A stretch of DNA of 64,000 nucleotides from Youxingia wuxianensis (GTDB lineage Bacteria; Bacillota; Clostridia; Oscillospirales; Ruminococcaceae): contig NZ_JACRTD010000001.1 of NCBI RefSeq assembly GCF_014385085.1, positions 124,001 through 188,000 of the forward strand, written 5' to 3'. The notes under the pieces were generated by a model. It had not been told where the DNA came from. It did not search any database and saw only the letters and a list, made by a program, of their open reading frames with translations. Positions 1 through 8,623 of the stretch are shown here, piece after piece. Within the stretch, counting starts at the first letter, position 1. Each line of letters begins with the position of its first letter. The translations under genes were made by a program, and so were the position numbers.

Positions 1-301
1 CAGTTAAAGCGGTGGCCACCCCTACGATATTCCCGGTGCCGATGGTTCCTGCAAGGGCGGTGGACAGGGCTTGAAACTGAGAAATAGCGTTTGGATCCTT
101 ATTTTGTGTAACTGCTTTATTTCTAAAAATAGCGATAAATGTTTCGCCGAACCATAGCTTAAACCGGCGGATTTGGAAGAACCCGGTGCCTATGGTAAAG
201 TAAACTCCAGTAAGGACCAAAAACAGCAGCATCCCTGGCCCCCAAACAAAGTCATTTACTATTTTATTTATTCCAGCAACTGAAGAAATAACGCCTTCCA
301 T
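1..301 (-). CDS. Na+/alanine symporter (AGCS family), N-terminal part
   Basis: The reading frame starts with ATG at 301 and runs off the left edge, so only the first 100 residues are present. It starts MEGVISSVAGINKIVNDFVW and continues with a membrane segment (about residues 20-40). The stretch FQALSTALAGTIGTGNIVGV (residues 77-96) is typical of the sodium:alanine/glycine symporter family, inner-membrane carriers that import small neutral amino acids with Na+. An AGGAG-like site lies just upstream on the minus strand. It is divergent from the aldolase gene. Family call is firm; the substrate is not. Confidence 0.85.
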   Translation of the reverse strand, partial: MEGVISSVAGINKIVNDFVWGPGMLLFLVLTGVYFTIGTGFFQIRRFKLWFGETFIAIFRNKAVTQNKDPNAISQFQALSTALAGTIGTGNIVGVATALT

Positions 302-338
302 AACAATTCTCCTTCACTTTTTTCCTCAGGGAAAAAGA

Positions 339-367
339 TTGATTTTTTATTATCAATGTCATATAAT
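339..367 (+). promoter_or_regulatory. SigA-type promoter for aldolase gene
   Basis: A TTGATT -35 box (339-344) is followed by a 17-nt spacer and a perfect TATAAT -10 box (362-367), 43 nt before the aldolase start codon. Confidence 0.8.
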
Positions 368-410
368 ATAAGAAGCATACTAAAAAAATATGTAGGGGGT
401 ACGGGGTATC

Positions 411-1274
411 ATGCTAGTATCTGCAAAAGAAATGCTCACAAAAGCCAAAGAAGGAAAATATGCTGTCGGTCAGTTTAATATCAACAACTTGGAATGGACA
501 AAGATGGTTCTGACCACCGCCCAGGAGAATAATTCTCCAGTGATCCTCGGCGTATCCGAGGGAGCGGGAAAATATATGTGCGGTTATAAAACCATTGTAG
601 GAATGGTAAACGGTATGCTGGAAGAGATGAAAATTACCGTACCGGTAGCGCTGCATTTGGATCATGGTTCTTATGAGGGCGCTTTGAAATGTATCGAAGC
701 GGGATTTTCTTCGGTTATGTTTGACGGGTCCCATTATGGGATCGATGAAAATATTGAAAAAACAAAAGAAATCATTCGCATCGCCTTTGCTAAAGGCATT
801 TCTGTAGAAGCGGAAGTAGGATCTATCGGCGGGGAAGAGGACGGCGTGATTGGAGCCGGAGAAGTTGCCGATCCTGCAGAGTGCAAACGGATCGCTGATC
901 TGGGCGTTACTATGCTGGCCGCTGGTATTGGCAATGTCCATGGGAAATATCCGGAAAATTGGAAGGGACTTAACTTTGAAGTTCTCGCCGAGATTCAGAA
1001 GCTTACTTCCGGCATGCCGCTGGTTCTTCATGGAGGTACGGGAATCCCGCAGGATATGATCAAAACCGCTATTTCTCTGGGTGTTTCCAAAATTAATGTA
1101 AACACAGAATGTCAGTTGACCTTCGCGGCGGCGACCCGCAAGTATATTGAGCAGGGCAAGGATCTGCAGGGGAAGGGCTTTGATCCCCGCAAACTCCTGG
1201 CCCCTGGCTGCGAGGCTATCCGTCAGACAGTAAAGGAAAAAATGGAACTGTTCGGTTCCGTCAATAAAGCGTAA
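411..1274 (+). CDS. fba: Class II fructose-1,6-bisphosphate aldolase
   Basis: This cytoplasmic zinc enzyme cleaves fructose-1,6-bisphosphate into dihydroxyacetone phosphate and glyceraldehyde-3-phosphate in glycolysis, and also runs in reverse. The 287-residue length is normal for the family. Visible signatures are the N-terminal VSAKEMLTKAKEGKYAVGQFN, the metal-binding LHLDHG, the EAEVGSIGGEEDG loop, GNVHGKYP and LHGGTG, and the substrate-phosphate segment KINVNTE. The gene has its own promoter and a terminator just after the stop, so it is probably monocistronic. A closely related activity such as tagatose-bisphosphate aldolase cannot be excluded by motif alone. Confidence 0.93.
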   Translation: MLVSAKEMLTKAKEGKYAVGQFNINNLEWTKMVLTTAQENNSPVILGVSEGAGKYMCGYKTIVGMVNGMLEEMKITVPVALHLDHGSYEGALKCIEAGFSSVMFDGSHYGIDENIEKTKEIIRIAFAKGISVEAEVGSIGGEEDGVIGAGEVADPAECKRIADLGVTMLAAGIGNVHGKYPENWKGLNFEVLAEIQKLTSGMPLVLHGGTGIPQDMIKTAISLGVSKINVNTECQLTFAAATRKYIEQGKDLQGKGFDPRKLLAPGCEAIRQTVKEKMELFGSVNKA

Positions 1275-1284
1275 ATTTAAATGA

Positions 1285-1314
1285 AAAGCGACCGCGGTAT
1301 GCGGGCGTTTTTTT
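1285..1314 (+). terminator. Rho-independent terminator after fba
   Basis: A GC-rich stem (GCGACCGC against GCGGGCGT with a short GGTAT loop and one mismatch) is followed by seven T residues, 10-40 nt after the fba stop. Confidence 0.75.
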
Positions 1315-1356
1315 ATGTATAAATTATTAATTTGTAATTAAAATTATATAATACTA

Positions 1357-1385
1357 TTGACAAATTATTATATTTAAGTTACAAT
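1357..1385 (+). promoter_or_regulatory. SigA-type promoter for RHH-clpB operon
   Basis: A consensus TTGACA (1357-1362), a 17-nt spacer and TACAAT (1380-1385) lie 30 nt before the gene at 1415. No CIRCE element and no CtsR-type repeat is visible near it, although the operon carries clpB. Confidence 0.8.
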
Positions 1386-1414
1386 AATTGATGTAAAGAA
1401 CGGAGGGATCACCA

Positions 1415-2083
1415 ATGAATAAAAGCGTATATAGTTTGGTGCTCATGGACGATGTGGTACAGGCGATCGACCGTGAAGCATACCAGTTGGGGACCAGCCG
1501 GTCGAACCTGATCAATCAGATTTTGGCGGAGTTTGTTTCTTTTGATACGCCGGAAAAACGGATGAAGGAAATCTTTGAAAAAATGGAACAACTGATCCAT
1601 GGAGAAACCACCTTCCAAATCCAACCTCAGCCTTCGGATGCCATGCTTTCTATCCGAAGCGCTTTAAGCTATAAATATAAGCCTGTAATCCGCTACGCGG
1701 TACAGCTGTATCGAAGTTCAGGGGATGAGGTGGGAGAATTGCGGGTATCCATCCGCACCCAAAGCCAGGCGCTTATCGCGAGCATTACCCGATTTTTTAC
1801 CCTTTGGGCAAAGCTGGAGGAAAAGTATCTTTCACGGTTTTTTGAAGGAAATGAAATTCCATATGAAATTGACAACGGCCGCTATTTCCGGCAGTTTTTG
1901 TTGCCGCAAAAGACGGAAAATCAAACCAATGAAAAAATTGCTGAAGCGGTGACAGAGTATATCCGGATATTAGACCATATCCTGAAGATTTATTTTGCCA
2001 ATCTGGAAGATTTACCCACGGCAATCGAAAAGATGGAAAAAGCTTATATCTCCTGTTTAAAAAACGGGATTGTAGTTATATAA
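1415..2083 (+). CDS. Ribbon-helix-helix domain protein of unknown function
   Basis: This is a 222-residue soluble protein. The first 40 residues ([20 protein letters not shown] followed by [18 protein letters not shown]) have the strand-helix-turn-helix pattern of ribbon-helix-helix DNA-binding proteins, with the SRSNLIN turn. The rest is a predicted all-helical domain that I do not recognise. It starts with ATG behind a CGGAGGG site and ends 34 nt before clpB, under the shared promoter at 1357. It may therefore regulate clpB or itself, but this is inference from position. The frame is well used and has no disruptions. Confidence 0.75.
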   Translation: MNKSVYSLVLMDDVVQAIDREAYQLGTSRSNLINQILAEFVSFDTPEKRMKEIFEKMEQLIHGETTFQIQPQPSDAMLSIRSALSYKYKPVIRYAVQLYRSSGDEVGELRVSIRTQSQALIASITRFFTLWAKLEEKYLSRFFEGNEIPYEIDNGRYFRQFLLPQKTENQTNEKIAEAVTEYIRILDHILKIYFANLEDLPTAIEKMEKAYISCLKNGIVVI

Positions 2084-2117
2084 GATAAGTTCAAACGATA
2101 GAGGAGGCGTGAAGTAT

Positions 2118-4721
2118 ATGAACGCTCAGAAATTCACACAAAAATCATTGGAGGCGATTGGCAGCGCCCAAAATCTCGCTATAGAAAACCAAAATATGCA
2201 GGTGGAGCAGGAACATCTGCTCTATGCTTTGGTTGACCAGGAGGGAGGGCTGATTGCCCAGCTTCTGAAAAAGATAGGGGTAGATCAGGCGATGCTGCTC
2301 TCCACCCTGCAGACAGAAATAGGTAAAATTTCCAGAGTGAGCGGACCGGGCCGGGAAAGCGATAAAATTTATGTTTCCCAAGAAGTGGACCGGACACTGG
2401 TACAGGCGGAAAAACAGGCCCAGCAGATGAAAGACGAATATGTATCGGTAGAGCATATTATGCTTTCGCTGCTGGAAACGCCTAACTCTGCGTTAAAGCG
2501 GATTTTTTCCGCATACAGTCTGGATAAAAATAAATTCCTCGGCGCTTTGATGAGCGTAAGGGGAAATGCACGGGTAACCAGCGATAACCCGGAAGAAACC
2601 TACGACGTCCTGGCAAAATACGGCCAGGACTTGGTGGAGCTTGCCAGAAATCAAAAATTGGACCCGGTAATCGGCCGGGATAACGAAATTCGAAATGTAA
2701 TACGGATATTGTCCCGAAAAACCAAAAACAATCCGGTGCTTATCGGCGAGCCGGGTGTTGGTAAGACCGCTATCGCCGAAGGGCTGGCCCTTCGGATTGT
2801 CCGGGGGGATGTGCCGGAAAACTTAAAAGACCGTCGAATTTTTTCTTTGGATATGGGGGCGCTGATCGCAGGCGCCAAATTCCGGGGAGAATTTGAGGAA
2901 CGACTGAAAGCGGTCCTTCAGGAGATCAAAAAAAGCGAAGGGAAAATTATTCTGTTCATTGATGAACTGCATACTATTGTGGGCGCGGGCAAAACAGAGG
3001 GATCCATGGATGCGGGAAATCTCTTAAAGCCTATGCTGGCAAGAGGGGAACTGCATTGCATCGGGGCGACGACCTTAAACGAGTACCGTCAGTATATTGA
3101 AAAAGACGCTGCCTTGGAACGCCGGTTCCAGCCGGTAATGGTCAACGAGCCTACGGTGGAAGATACCATTTCCATTCTGCGGGGACTTAAGGAACGGTAT
3201 GAGGTTTACCATGGAGTTAAAATTCAAGATCAGGCGCTGATTGCAGCGGCGGTACTTTCCAATCGATATATTTCCGACCGGTTTCTGCCGGATAAAGCGA
3301 TCGATCTGGTGGATGAAGCTTGTGCCATGATCCGTACGGAAATGGATAGCATGCCCACAGAATTGGATGAGATTTCCCGTAAAATTATGCAGCATGAAAT
3401 AGAAGAAGCGGCCTTGAAAAAAGAGACTGACCAGCTTTCCAAAGAACATCTCAAAGAGATTCAGAAGGAACTGGCGGAAATGCGTTCTCAATTTAATGAG
3501 ATGAAAGCCCGCTGGGAAAATGAGAAACAGGCGATTACCAAGGTTCAGAAGCTCAGGGAAGAGATGGAACAGCTTGGCGCGGAAATTGAAAAGGCCGAGC
3601 GCAATTACGATCTGAATAAAGCGGCAGAGTTAAAATATGGAAAAATGCCGGCGCTCCAGAAAGAACTGCAGGAAGAAGAGAAGCTTGCCGAACAGGCGGA
3701 GAAGGATAGTACCCTTTTGCGGGATAAGGTGACTGAGGAAGAAATCGCCCGTATTGTCGGCCGCTGGACTGGGATTCCGGTTGCCCGTCTGATGGAGGGG
3801 GAACGGGAGAAACTGCTTAATATGGAAAATATTCTTCACCAGCGGGTGATCGGCCAGCAGGAAGCGGTAGAAAAAGTTTCTGAAGCGATTCTTCGGTCCC
3901 GTGCGGGTATCCAGGACAGAAACCGTCCCATCGGTTCTTTCTTATTCTTAGGACCTACTGGAGTGGGGAAAACTGAGCTGGCCAAGGCGTTGGCTCAGGC
4001 GTTATTTGACGATGAGCATAGTATTGTGCGTATTGATATGAGCGAATACATGGAGAAATATTCCGTCAGCCGTCTGGTAGGAGCGCCTCCAGGATATGTG
4101 GGGTATGAGGAAGGCGGCCAACTAACCGAAGCGGTACGGCGGAAACCTTACTCTGTTGTATTGTTCGATGAGGTGGAAAAAGCGCATCCGGATGTGTTTA
4201 ATATCCTGCTTCAGGTACTGGACGACGGCCGTATTACGGATAGCCAGGGCCGAACGGTAGACTTTAAAAATACTATCATTATCCTGACTTCCAATTTGGG
4301 CTCCAGCTACATTTTGGAAGGGATTAATGACAAAGGCGAAATTACTCAGGAAACGAAAGAAGCGGTGGAAGGGTTACTTCGCCAGCAGTTCCGTCCCGAG
4401 TTTTTAAACCGGCTGGATGAGATCGTATTCTATAAACCGCTGACCAAAAAGGAAATCGCTTCGATTGTGGATTTGCTGCTGGCGGATCTGCAGAAACGGC
4501 TTTCTGACAAACAACTTAGCTTGTCGATGACTCCGGCGGCCAAAGAATATGTGATCGATCAGGGATATGACCCGGTATACGGCGCCCGCCCCCTGAAACG
4601 TTTCTTACAGCATAAGGTGGAAACTTTGCTTGCGCGTATGATTATCGCGGAGGACCCTTCCCCGAACACACACTTAGAAGTTGACTACGACGGGGAAAAA
4701 TTGGTTCTAAAAAGAAAATAA
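2118..4721 (+). CDS. clpB: ATP-dependent disaggregase ClpB
   Basis: ClpB is a cytoplasmic hexameric AAA+ chaperone that, with DnaK, pulls proteins out of aggregates after heat stress. The 867 residues show the Clp N-domain (about 1-150), a first AAA+ module with Walker A GEPGVGKT (about 210-217) and [10 protein letters not shown], a long Glu/Lys/Gln-rich coiled-coil middle domain (about 410-530) that separates ClpB from ClpA/ClpC, and a second AAA+ module with GPTGVGKT (about 612-619) and [17 protein letters not shown] chose ATG 2118 because GAGGAGG ends 10 nt upstream; the in-frame GTG at 2109 sits only 1-2 nt behind that site. It is co-transcribed with the RHH gene. Confidence 0.95.
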   Translation: MNAQKFTQKSLEAIGSAQNLAIENQNMQVEQEHLLYALVDQEGGLIAQLLKKIGVDQAMLLSTLQTEIGKISRVSGPGRESDKIYVSQEVDRTLVQAEKQAQQMKDEYVSVEHIMLSLLETPNSALKRIFSAYSLDKNKFLGALMSVRGNARVTSDNPEETYDVLAKYGQDLVELARNQKLDPVIGRDNEIRNVIRILSRKTKNNPVLIGEPGVGKTAIAEGLALRIVRGDVPENLKDRRIFSLDMGALIAGAKFRGEFEERLKAVLQEIKKSEGKIILFIDELHTIVGAGKTEGSMDAGNLLKPMLARGELHCIGATTLNEYRQYIEKDAALERRFQPVMVNEPTVEDTISILRGLKERYEVYHGVKIQDQALIAAAVLSNRYISDRFLPDKAIDLVDEACAMIRTEMDSMPTELDEISRKIMQHEIEEAALKKETDQLSKEHLKEIQKELAEMRSQFNEMKARWENEKQAITKVQKLREEMEQLGAEIEKAERNYDLNKAAELKYGKMPALQKELQEEEKLAEQAEKDSTLLRDKVTEEEIARIVGRWTGIPVARLMEGEREKLLNMENILHQRVIGQQEAVEKVSEAILRSRAGIQDRNRPIGSFLFLGPTGVGKTELAKALAQALFDDEHSIVRIDMSEYMEKYSVSRLVGAPPGYVGYEEGGQLTEAVRRKPYSVVLFDEVEKAHPDVFNILLQVLDDGRITDSQGRTVDFKNTIIILTSNLGSSYILEGINDKGEITQETKEAVEGLLRQQFRPEFLNRLDEIVFYKPLTKKEIASIVDLLLADLQKRLSDKQLSLSMTPAAKEYVIDQGYDPVYGARPLKRFLQHKVETLLARMIIAEDPSPNTHLEVDYDGEKLVLKRK

Positions 4722-4737
4722 AATCCCAAAATAAAAA

Positions 4738-4761
4738 AGCACAGACAAATTTGTCTGTGCT
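4738..4761. terminator. Bidirectional terminator between clpB and histidine kinase
   Basis: A perfect 12-bp palindrome (AGCACAGACAAA and its complement) is flanked by A-runs on the left and T-runs on the right, between two convergent genes. It can terminate both. Confidence 0.85.
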
Positions 4762-4763
4762 TT

Positions 4764-6098
4764 TTATTTATTTTGAGGCAGATCCAAACCTAACAGGCAG
4801 GAAACGGTAAATACATTGTCTTCATGGGTAATGGAAACTTTTCCGTTATATTTTTCCACCACCCGCTGAACATTAGACAATCCGATACCACTGTAGCGGG
4901 CGCCGGTTTTTACCGTCTGATATACGTGGTTTTCGATTTTTACCTGACCGTTATAAGCGTTGGAAATATTTACGTATAAATACTCTTTTTTAATGCTGGC
5001 CTTTACATCAATAAATTTTTTTGGGCCGTCCTCTTCGATGCGGTTACAAGCTTCAATAGCGTTGTCCATTAAATTTCCCAGCAGGATACAGATATCCACA
5101 TCGTCAATGGTAAGTATAGGAGGAATAATCAGGCTAAGCTTTACAGGAATTTCATTGCGGGAAGCGACAGAAAGCTTCTGATTTAAAATCGAATCAAACA
5201 CCCGGTTGCCGCTTTGACAGGAAGACTGAAGCTGAACGGTGTCGTTATACACCCTATTGATGTATTGAGAAGCCTCGTCATACTGCTGGCTATCCAGCAT
5301 GGTTTTAATATAGCGCATGTGGTTTTTTAAGTCGTGGAAAATACTTTGAATCTCCTTCTGCTGGGAATCCAAAGCGCTGTAATAGTTATTTTGCATAGCC
5401 AGCATCTGCTCTACCATCATTTTCTGACGGTTCACATTGTCCAGCGTAGATGTACGGTCGGTTAAAAAATAGAGAGACAGGGAAGTCAGAAATAAAAGTC
5501 CGCTGATCGTCAGGTGATAGACAAAAAAGTAGGAAGAGCTTTGTATCGTAGAAGTGAAGATGAACAGCTTAAAGATAAGTAATAACATGCACAAAGGGAC
5601 CGTGAACACATAAATTCCATTAAACACCGCCCGATGTTTTTCCTGCAATCCCCGCAGCTTATCGATGATATACACTAGAAGGGAAAATATTGTATACAGG
5701 AAAATTTGAGTGAGAATAGTTTGCTTTAAAGTTACGGGATAATCCCAGACCGATTGTTGCTGTATTCGCCAGTGCATTGTGGAAGCCAATATGGTACAGG
5801 CATAGTTTAAGGCCACAAACATAAAGGATACAGTAATTTTAACTTCAGCGATATCGTTAAAAAACAGAAAAGCGATAATAACAATCAGGAAAAAACAAAA
5901 GCTGGAAACAAAATAGACAGAAAAATCATTGACTGAAGTAAAGATAACACAGCAGAAATAACCAATCAGAGCAAGGACATAATATTTCTTTTTTACCAAG
6001 TTGCGGTTAAGAAAAGTGGCAAAAGCATGGTAGAGCATAGCGGTTTCCGTAACACAAATCAGTACAATCGTTATAATTTTAACAACTTCGTAGGTCAT
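4764..6098 (-). CDS. GHKL sensor histidine kinase (AgrC/LytS-like)
   Basis: This is a 444-residue membrane sensor kinase. About six hydrophobic segments fill residues 5-215. They are followed by a coiled helix and the phospho-acceptor motif IFHDLKNHMRYI with His255, then a GHKL ATPase with N-box GNLMDNAIEAC (about 341-351) and G-box YSGIGLSNV (about 402-410). This layout matches the quorum-peptide/cell-envelope type that pairs with LytTR regulators. It overlaps its regulator gene by 4 nt, so the two are translationally coupled, regulator first. No pro-peptide or AgrB-type processing gene is visible nearby, so the signal is unknown. Confidence 0.9.
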   Translation of the reverse strand: MTYEVVKIITIVLICVTETAMLYHAFATFLNRNLVKKKYYVLALIGYFCCVIFTSVNDFSVYFVSSFCFFLIVIIAFLFFNDIAEVKITVSFMFVALNYACTILASTMHWRIQQQSVWDYPVTLKQTILTQIFLYTIFSLLVYIIDKLRGLQEKHRAVFNGIYVFTVPLCMLLLIFKLFIFTSTIQSSSYFFVYHLTISGLLFLTSLSLYFLTDRTSTLDNVNRQKMMVEQMLAMQNNYYSALDSQQKEIQSIFHDLKNHMRYIKTMLDSQQYDEASQYINRVYNDTVQLQSSCQSGNRVFDSILNQKLSVASRNEIPVKLSLIIPPILTIDDVDICILLGNLMDNAIEACNRIEEDGPKKFIDVKASIKKEYLYVNISNAYNGQVKIENHVYQTVKTGARYSGIGLSNVQRVVEKYNGKVSITHEDNVFTVSCLLGLDLPQNK

Positions 6099-6808
6099 GG
6101 CATCTTCTCTGTATATGACAAAAACCGCTCATAAATTTCTTTTGAACGGTGTTTGCTCATAAAAACCGTATCATTATTCTCCATGGTAATAATCCCTTTA
6201 AAAATATTTTTCACATTTTTCAGGTTTACCACATAACTTTTGTGTGCACGGACGAAATCAAAGGCCTCCAACCGCTGCGCTATTTCGCTTATTTTGCCGG
6301 TAAAAGAATACTGCATATCCTTTGTGTGAAGATTGATGGTACGCACATCGGATTCAAAGTAATAAATGTCGTCCATCTTTATTTTTGTAATACCGCTTTC
6401 ATTACTGACAGTGAAATATTCCTGGGTTGTTTGTCCAGCCTGATCGAGAATATTTCTTACCTCTGTTAGAAAACTTTCTTTTTCCACCGGCTTTAAAATA
6501 TATCGGTATGCATTTACCCGGTAGCCGTCCATAGCGAACTGAATGGTAGAAGTAACGATTAGGATAGGCACCGAACTGTCATATTCCCGGATGAGCTTGG
6601 CGGTTTCAATTCCATTGATGGAATCCATACACATATCCAACACTAAAAGATCAAACCGTCTGCCGTTTTTATAGGTTTTAACAAGCTCATAGCCGTCATT
6701 AAACGTTAAAACTTCCATGTGATAGTTTGATTTTTTCAGTTCACTCAGATAGGTCGTCAATATTTGAAGATCTATTTTACTGTCATCGCACAGTGCGACA
6801 TAAAACAT
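6095..6808 (-). CDS. LytTR-family response regulator
   Basis: The protein has 237 residues: a receiver domain with the acidic DD pair near the start (ALCDDSKID), the phosphorylation site LVLDMCMDS (Asp58) and a conserved Lys in YILKPV, then a LytTR DNA-binding domain in the C-terminal half (KMDDIYYFES, FVRAHKSYVVNLKNV). I start it at ATG 6808, which has AGAGGTGG 8 nt upstream; the GTG at 6820 lies inside that site. It is the first gene of a two-gene operon with the kinase. Targets are not obvious; the nearest divergent operon is the V-ATPase. Confidence 0.9.
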   Translation of the reverse strand: MFYVALCDDSKIDLQILTTYLSELKKSNYHMEVLTFNDGYELVKTYKNGRRFDLLVLDMCMDSINGIETAKLIREYDSSVPILIVTSTIQFAMDGYRVNAYRYILKPVEKESFLTEVRNILDQAGQTTQEYFTVSNESGITKIKMDDIYYFESDVRTINLHTKDMQYSFTGKISEIAQRLEAFDFVRAHKSYVVNLKNVKNIFKGIITMENNDTVFMSKHRSKEIYERFLSYTEKMP

Positions 6809-6920
6809 ATAAACTACCACCTCTTACCCCTTAAACTAAACTGCAAAACACCCCAAAAGCAATCATCCCAAAAACGCACTACTTTCAATTATATACAAAA
6901 TTTTCAATTTAACAAGGGGG

Positions 6921-6951
6921 AAAATCAGGAGAAATGTAAACTCCCGATTTT
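6921..6951 (+). other. Inverted repeat in the V-ATPase/two-component intergenic region
   Basis: AAAATCAGGAG and CTCCCGATTTT form an 11-bp stem with one mismatch around a 9-nt loop. It lies in the AT-rich 345-nt gap between divergent transcripts. The gap must hold promoters for both sides, but I could not assign a convincing -35/-10 pair to the V-ATPase operon. The role could be operator, attenuator or none. Confidence 0.35.
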
Positions 6952-7153
6952 AACACAAAAATTCCCTTTTTTTAAAACTTGGTGGAAACAGGCCTTAGAT
7001 TTGGTTATAAATTATGTTAAGAGATAGTGAAACTCCAATAAAATTTTTATGAATACAAATGAAAACTATTAAAAATAACTATAAAAGATCATTTATTCTT
7101 GCGTGAAAATAGAAGATCCTGTCGAAACGGGTAGACAAGTAAGGAGGGAAAAT

Positions 7154-7465
7154 ATGAACCGTAAGGCGCTAGACCAACTGTTGGCGGCGGATCGTATGGC
7201 GGCGGATTCCGTGGAGAGCGAACAAAACAAATTAGACCATGTAATTGCCAGCATTGAACAACAGAAAAATATGCTGCGGGAAGCCAGCCTGCACATGGTT
7301 GAAGAAAAAGCTGCCGCCGTCAGGCAGCAGCAGCAAAAACAAGTGGAGCAGGCTACAAGCGAATGCCAGCGGCAATACAACGTTTTAATGGAGAGCCTGG
7401 ATCAGAAATATGAGCGCAACCATAAACGTTGGGAGGAAGAACTGTACGTCAGATGTATGCTCTGA
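7154..7465 (+). CDS. ntpF: V-type ATPase subunit G/H (peripheral stalk)
   Basis: This is a 103-residue, almost wholly helical, charged protein rich in Glu, Gln, Ala and Lys, as expected for the coiled-coil peripheral stalk subunit (NtpF/AhaH type) that pairs with subunit E and joins the catalytic head to subunit I. The ATG at 7154 has AAGGAGGG 7 nt upstream. It opens the nine-gene ATPase operon. The sequence is low in distinctive motifs, so the call rests on length, coiled coil and first position, which is usual for this subunit. Confidence 0.75.
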   Translation: MNRKALDQLLAADRMAADSVESEQNKLDHVIASIEQQKNMLREASLHMVEEKAAAVRQQQQKQVEQATSECQRQYNVLMESLDQKYERNHKRWEEELYVRCML

Positions 7466-7499
7466 TATACGAAAATAATATCTGGAGGGGGAGTAGCTG

Positions 7500-8573
7500 T
7501 TGCTAAATATGAAAGAAACAAACCTACAGGCCAGCAATGCAATACTGGCAATCGCCCGTTCCATGTATGGCAGGCGCCTGAGGGAAAACAACTACCGCGA
7601 CCTTCTGGCAAAACCAACAATCGCTGATGTGGTCACCTACTTAAAAAATGAAACTTATTACGGCAATGCACTGGAACCTGTACAAGATTTAAAAGGGGCG
7701 GCGGACCACAGAGTTCATGTAGAACACTTATTGCGCGCGAGCGTGTATGAAAAATGCGGCAAGATGCTTCGTTTCCGTTTTACCGATGATAAGGAGGATT
7801 TTTTCAGCTTCCTTGTATTAAAAAGCGAGGTAGATGAAATTCTCACCTGTGTACGTCTGATTGCTACCAATTCAAAAGAGCCTTATGACGTGGTATTTCC
7901 ACAAACCCTTTTGGATTATTCCAAAATCGATTTAAAGGCAGTAGCTACCGCTCAAACCTTTGAAGAACTTTTGTCGGTACTGCGCTATACCGATTATTAT
8001 CCGATTTTGGAATCTCAGGACCTGGAGGAGATCCACAGCGATCCTACCCGGCTGACCATGGTGGAAGCGGATTTGATTGAGTTTTATTACGACAAGATTT
8101 TCGGACTGATCCGCAGTCAATTTGACGGGATGGCGAAAGAGCAGTTGGAAGAGATGTTTTATACCGAGATTGATATTATGAATATTTCCTTAATCTACCG
8201 GATGAAAACATTTTTTAACTGTGACGATGATTTTATAAGAAACAGTATTATCTCCGCGCATACTTCTATGGACCGAAAGATATTGGACGACTTGATCGCC
8301 AGTACAAGTCCACAACAAGTGGTGGAAATCTTACAGCGCACCGATTACAGAAAGGACTTTGAGCATAAAGGAATCCAGTATGCGGAACGGTTTTCTCAAT
8401 TGGCAAAAAACCGTATGGCTAAAAAATTTATCCGCGGTTCTATTGAGGTTCCAGTTGTATTTGTTTCCTATATCATGCTGCTGAATATCGAAGTAGAAAA
8501 TATCATTAACATCATAGAAGGTAAAAAATACGAAATACCAGCAGATGAAATAGAAAAACTTTTAATATTCTAG
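7500..8573 (+). CDS. ntpC: V-type ATPase subunit C (d subunit)
   Basis: The 357 residues match the size and all-helical make-up of the V/A-ATPase C (yeast d, Thermus C) subunit. That funnel-shaped protein caps the membrane c-ring and connects it to the central stalk. Typical features are the early NAILAIARSMYGRRL region, repeated helix bundles, and the ending MLLNIEVENIINIIEGKKYE, which resembles the family's conserved C-terminus. The start TTG at 7500 is chosen because GGAGGGGG ends about 6 nt before it; ATG 7509 is a fallback. It lies 34 nt after subunit G and 50 nt before subunit I. Confidence 0.88.
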   Translation: MLNMKETNLQASNAILAIARSMYGRRLRENNYRDLLAKPTIADVVTYLKNETYYGNALEPVQDLKGAADHRVHVEHLLRASVYEKCGKMLRFRFTDDKEDFFSFLVLKSEVDEILTCVRLIATNSKEPYDVVFPQTLLDYSKIDLKAVATAQTFEELLSVLRYTDYYPILESQDLEEIHSDPTRLTMVEADLIEFYYDKIFGLIRSQFDGMAKEQLEEMFYTEIDIMNISLIYRMKTFFNCDDDFIRNSIISAHTSMDRKILDDLIASTSPQQVVEILQRTDYRKDFEHKGIQYAERFSQLAKNRMAKKFIRGSIEVPVVFVSYIMLLNIEVENIINIIEGKKYEIPADEIEKLLIF

Positions 8574-8623
8574 GGTGTATTTCCCGTTTGCATTTAATTT
8601 CAGTAGAAAGGCGGTGTAATTCC

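Noticed and set aside
1275..2117. CIRCE or CtsR heat-shock operator for clpB
   Set aside because: I looked for the TTAGCACTC inverted repeat and the GGTCAAA direct repeat upstream of both genes and found neither.
6764..7027. Plus-strand frame of 87 residues between response regulator and V-ATPase
   Set aside because: It begins inside the antisense of the regulator, has no ribosome binding site at its start, and its lysine- and asparagine-rich composition reflects AT-rich intergenic DNA.
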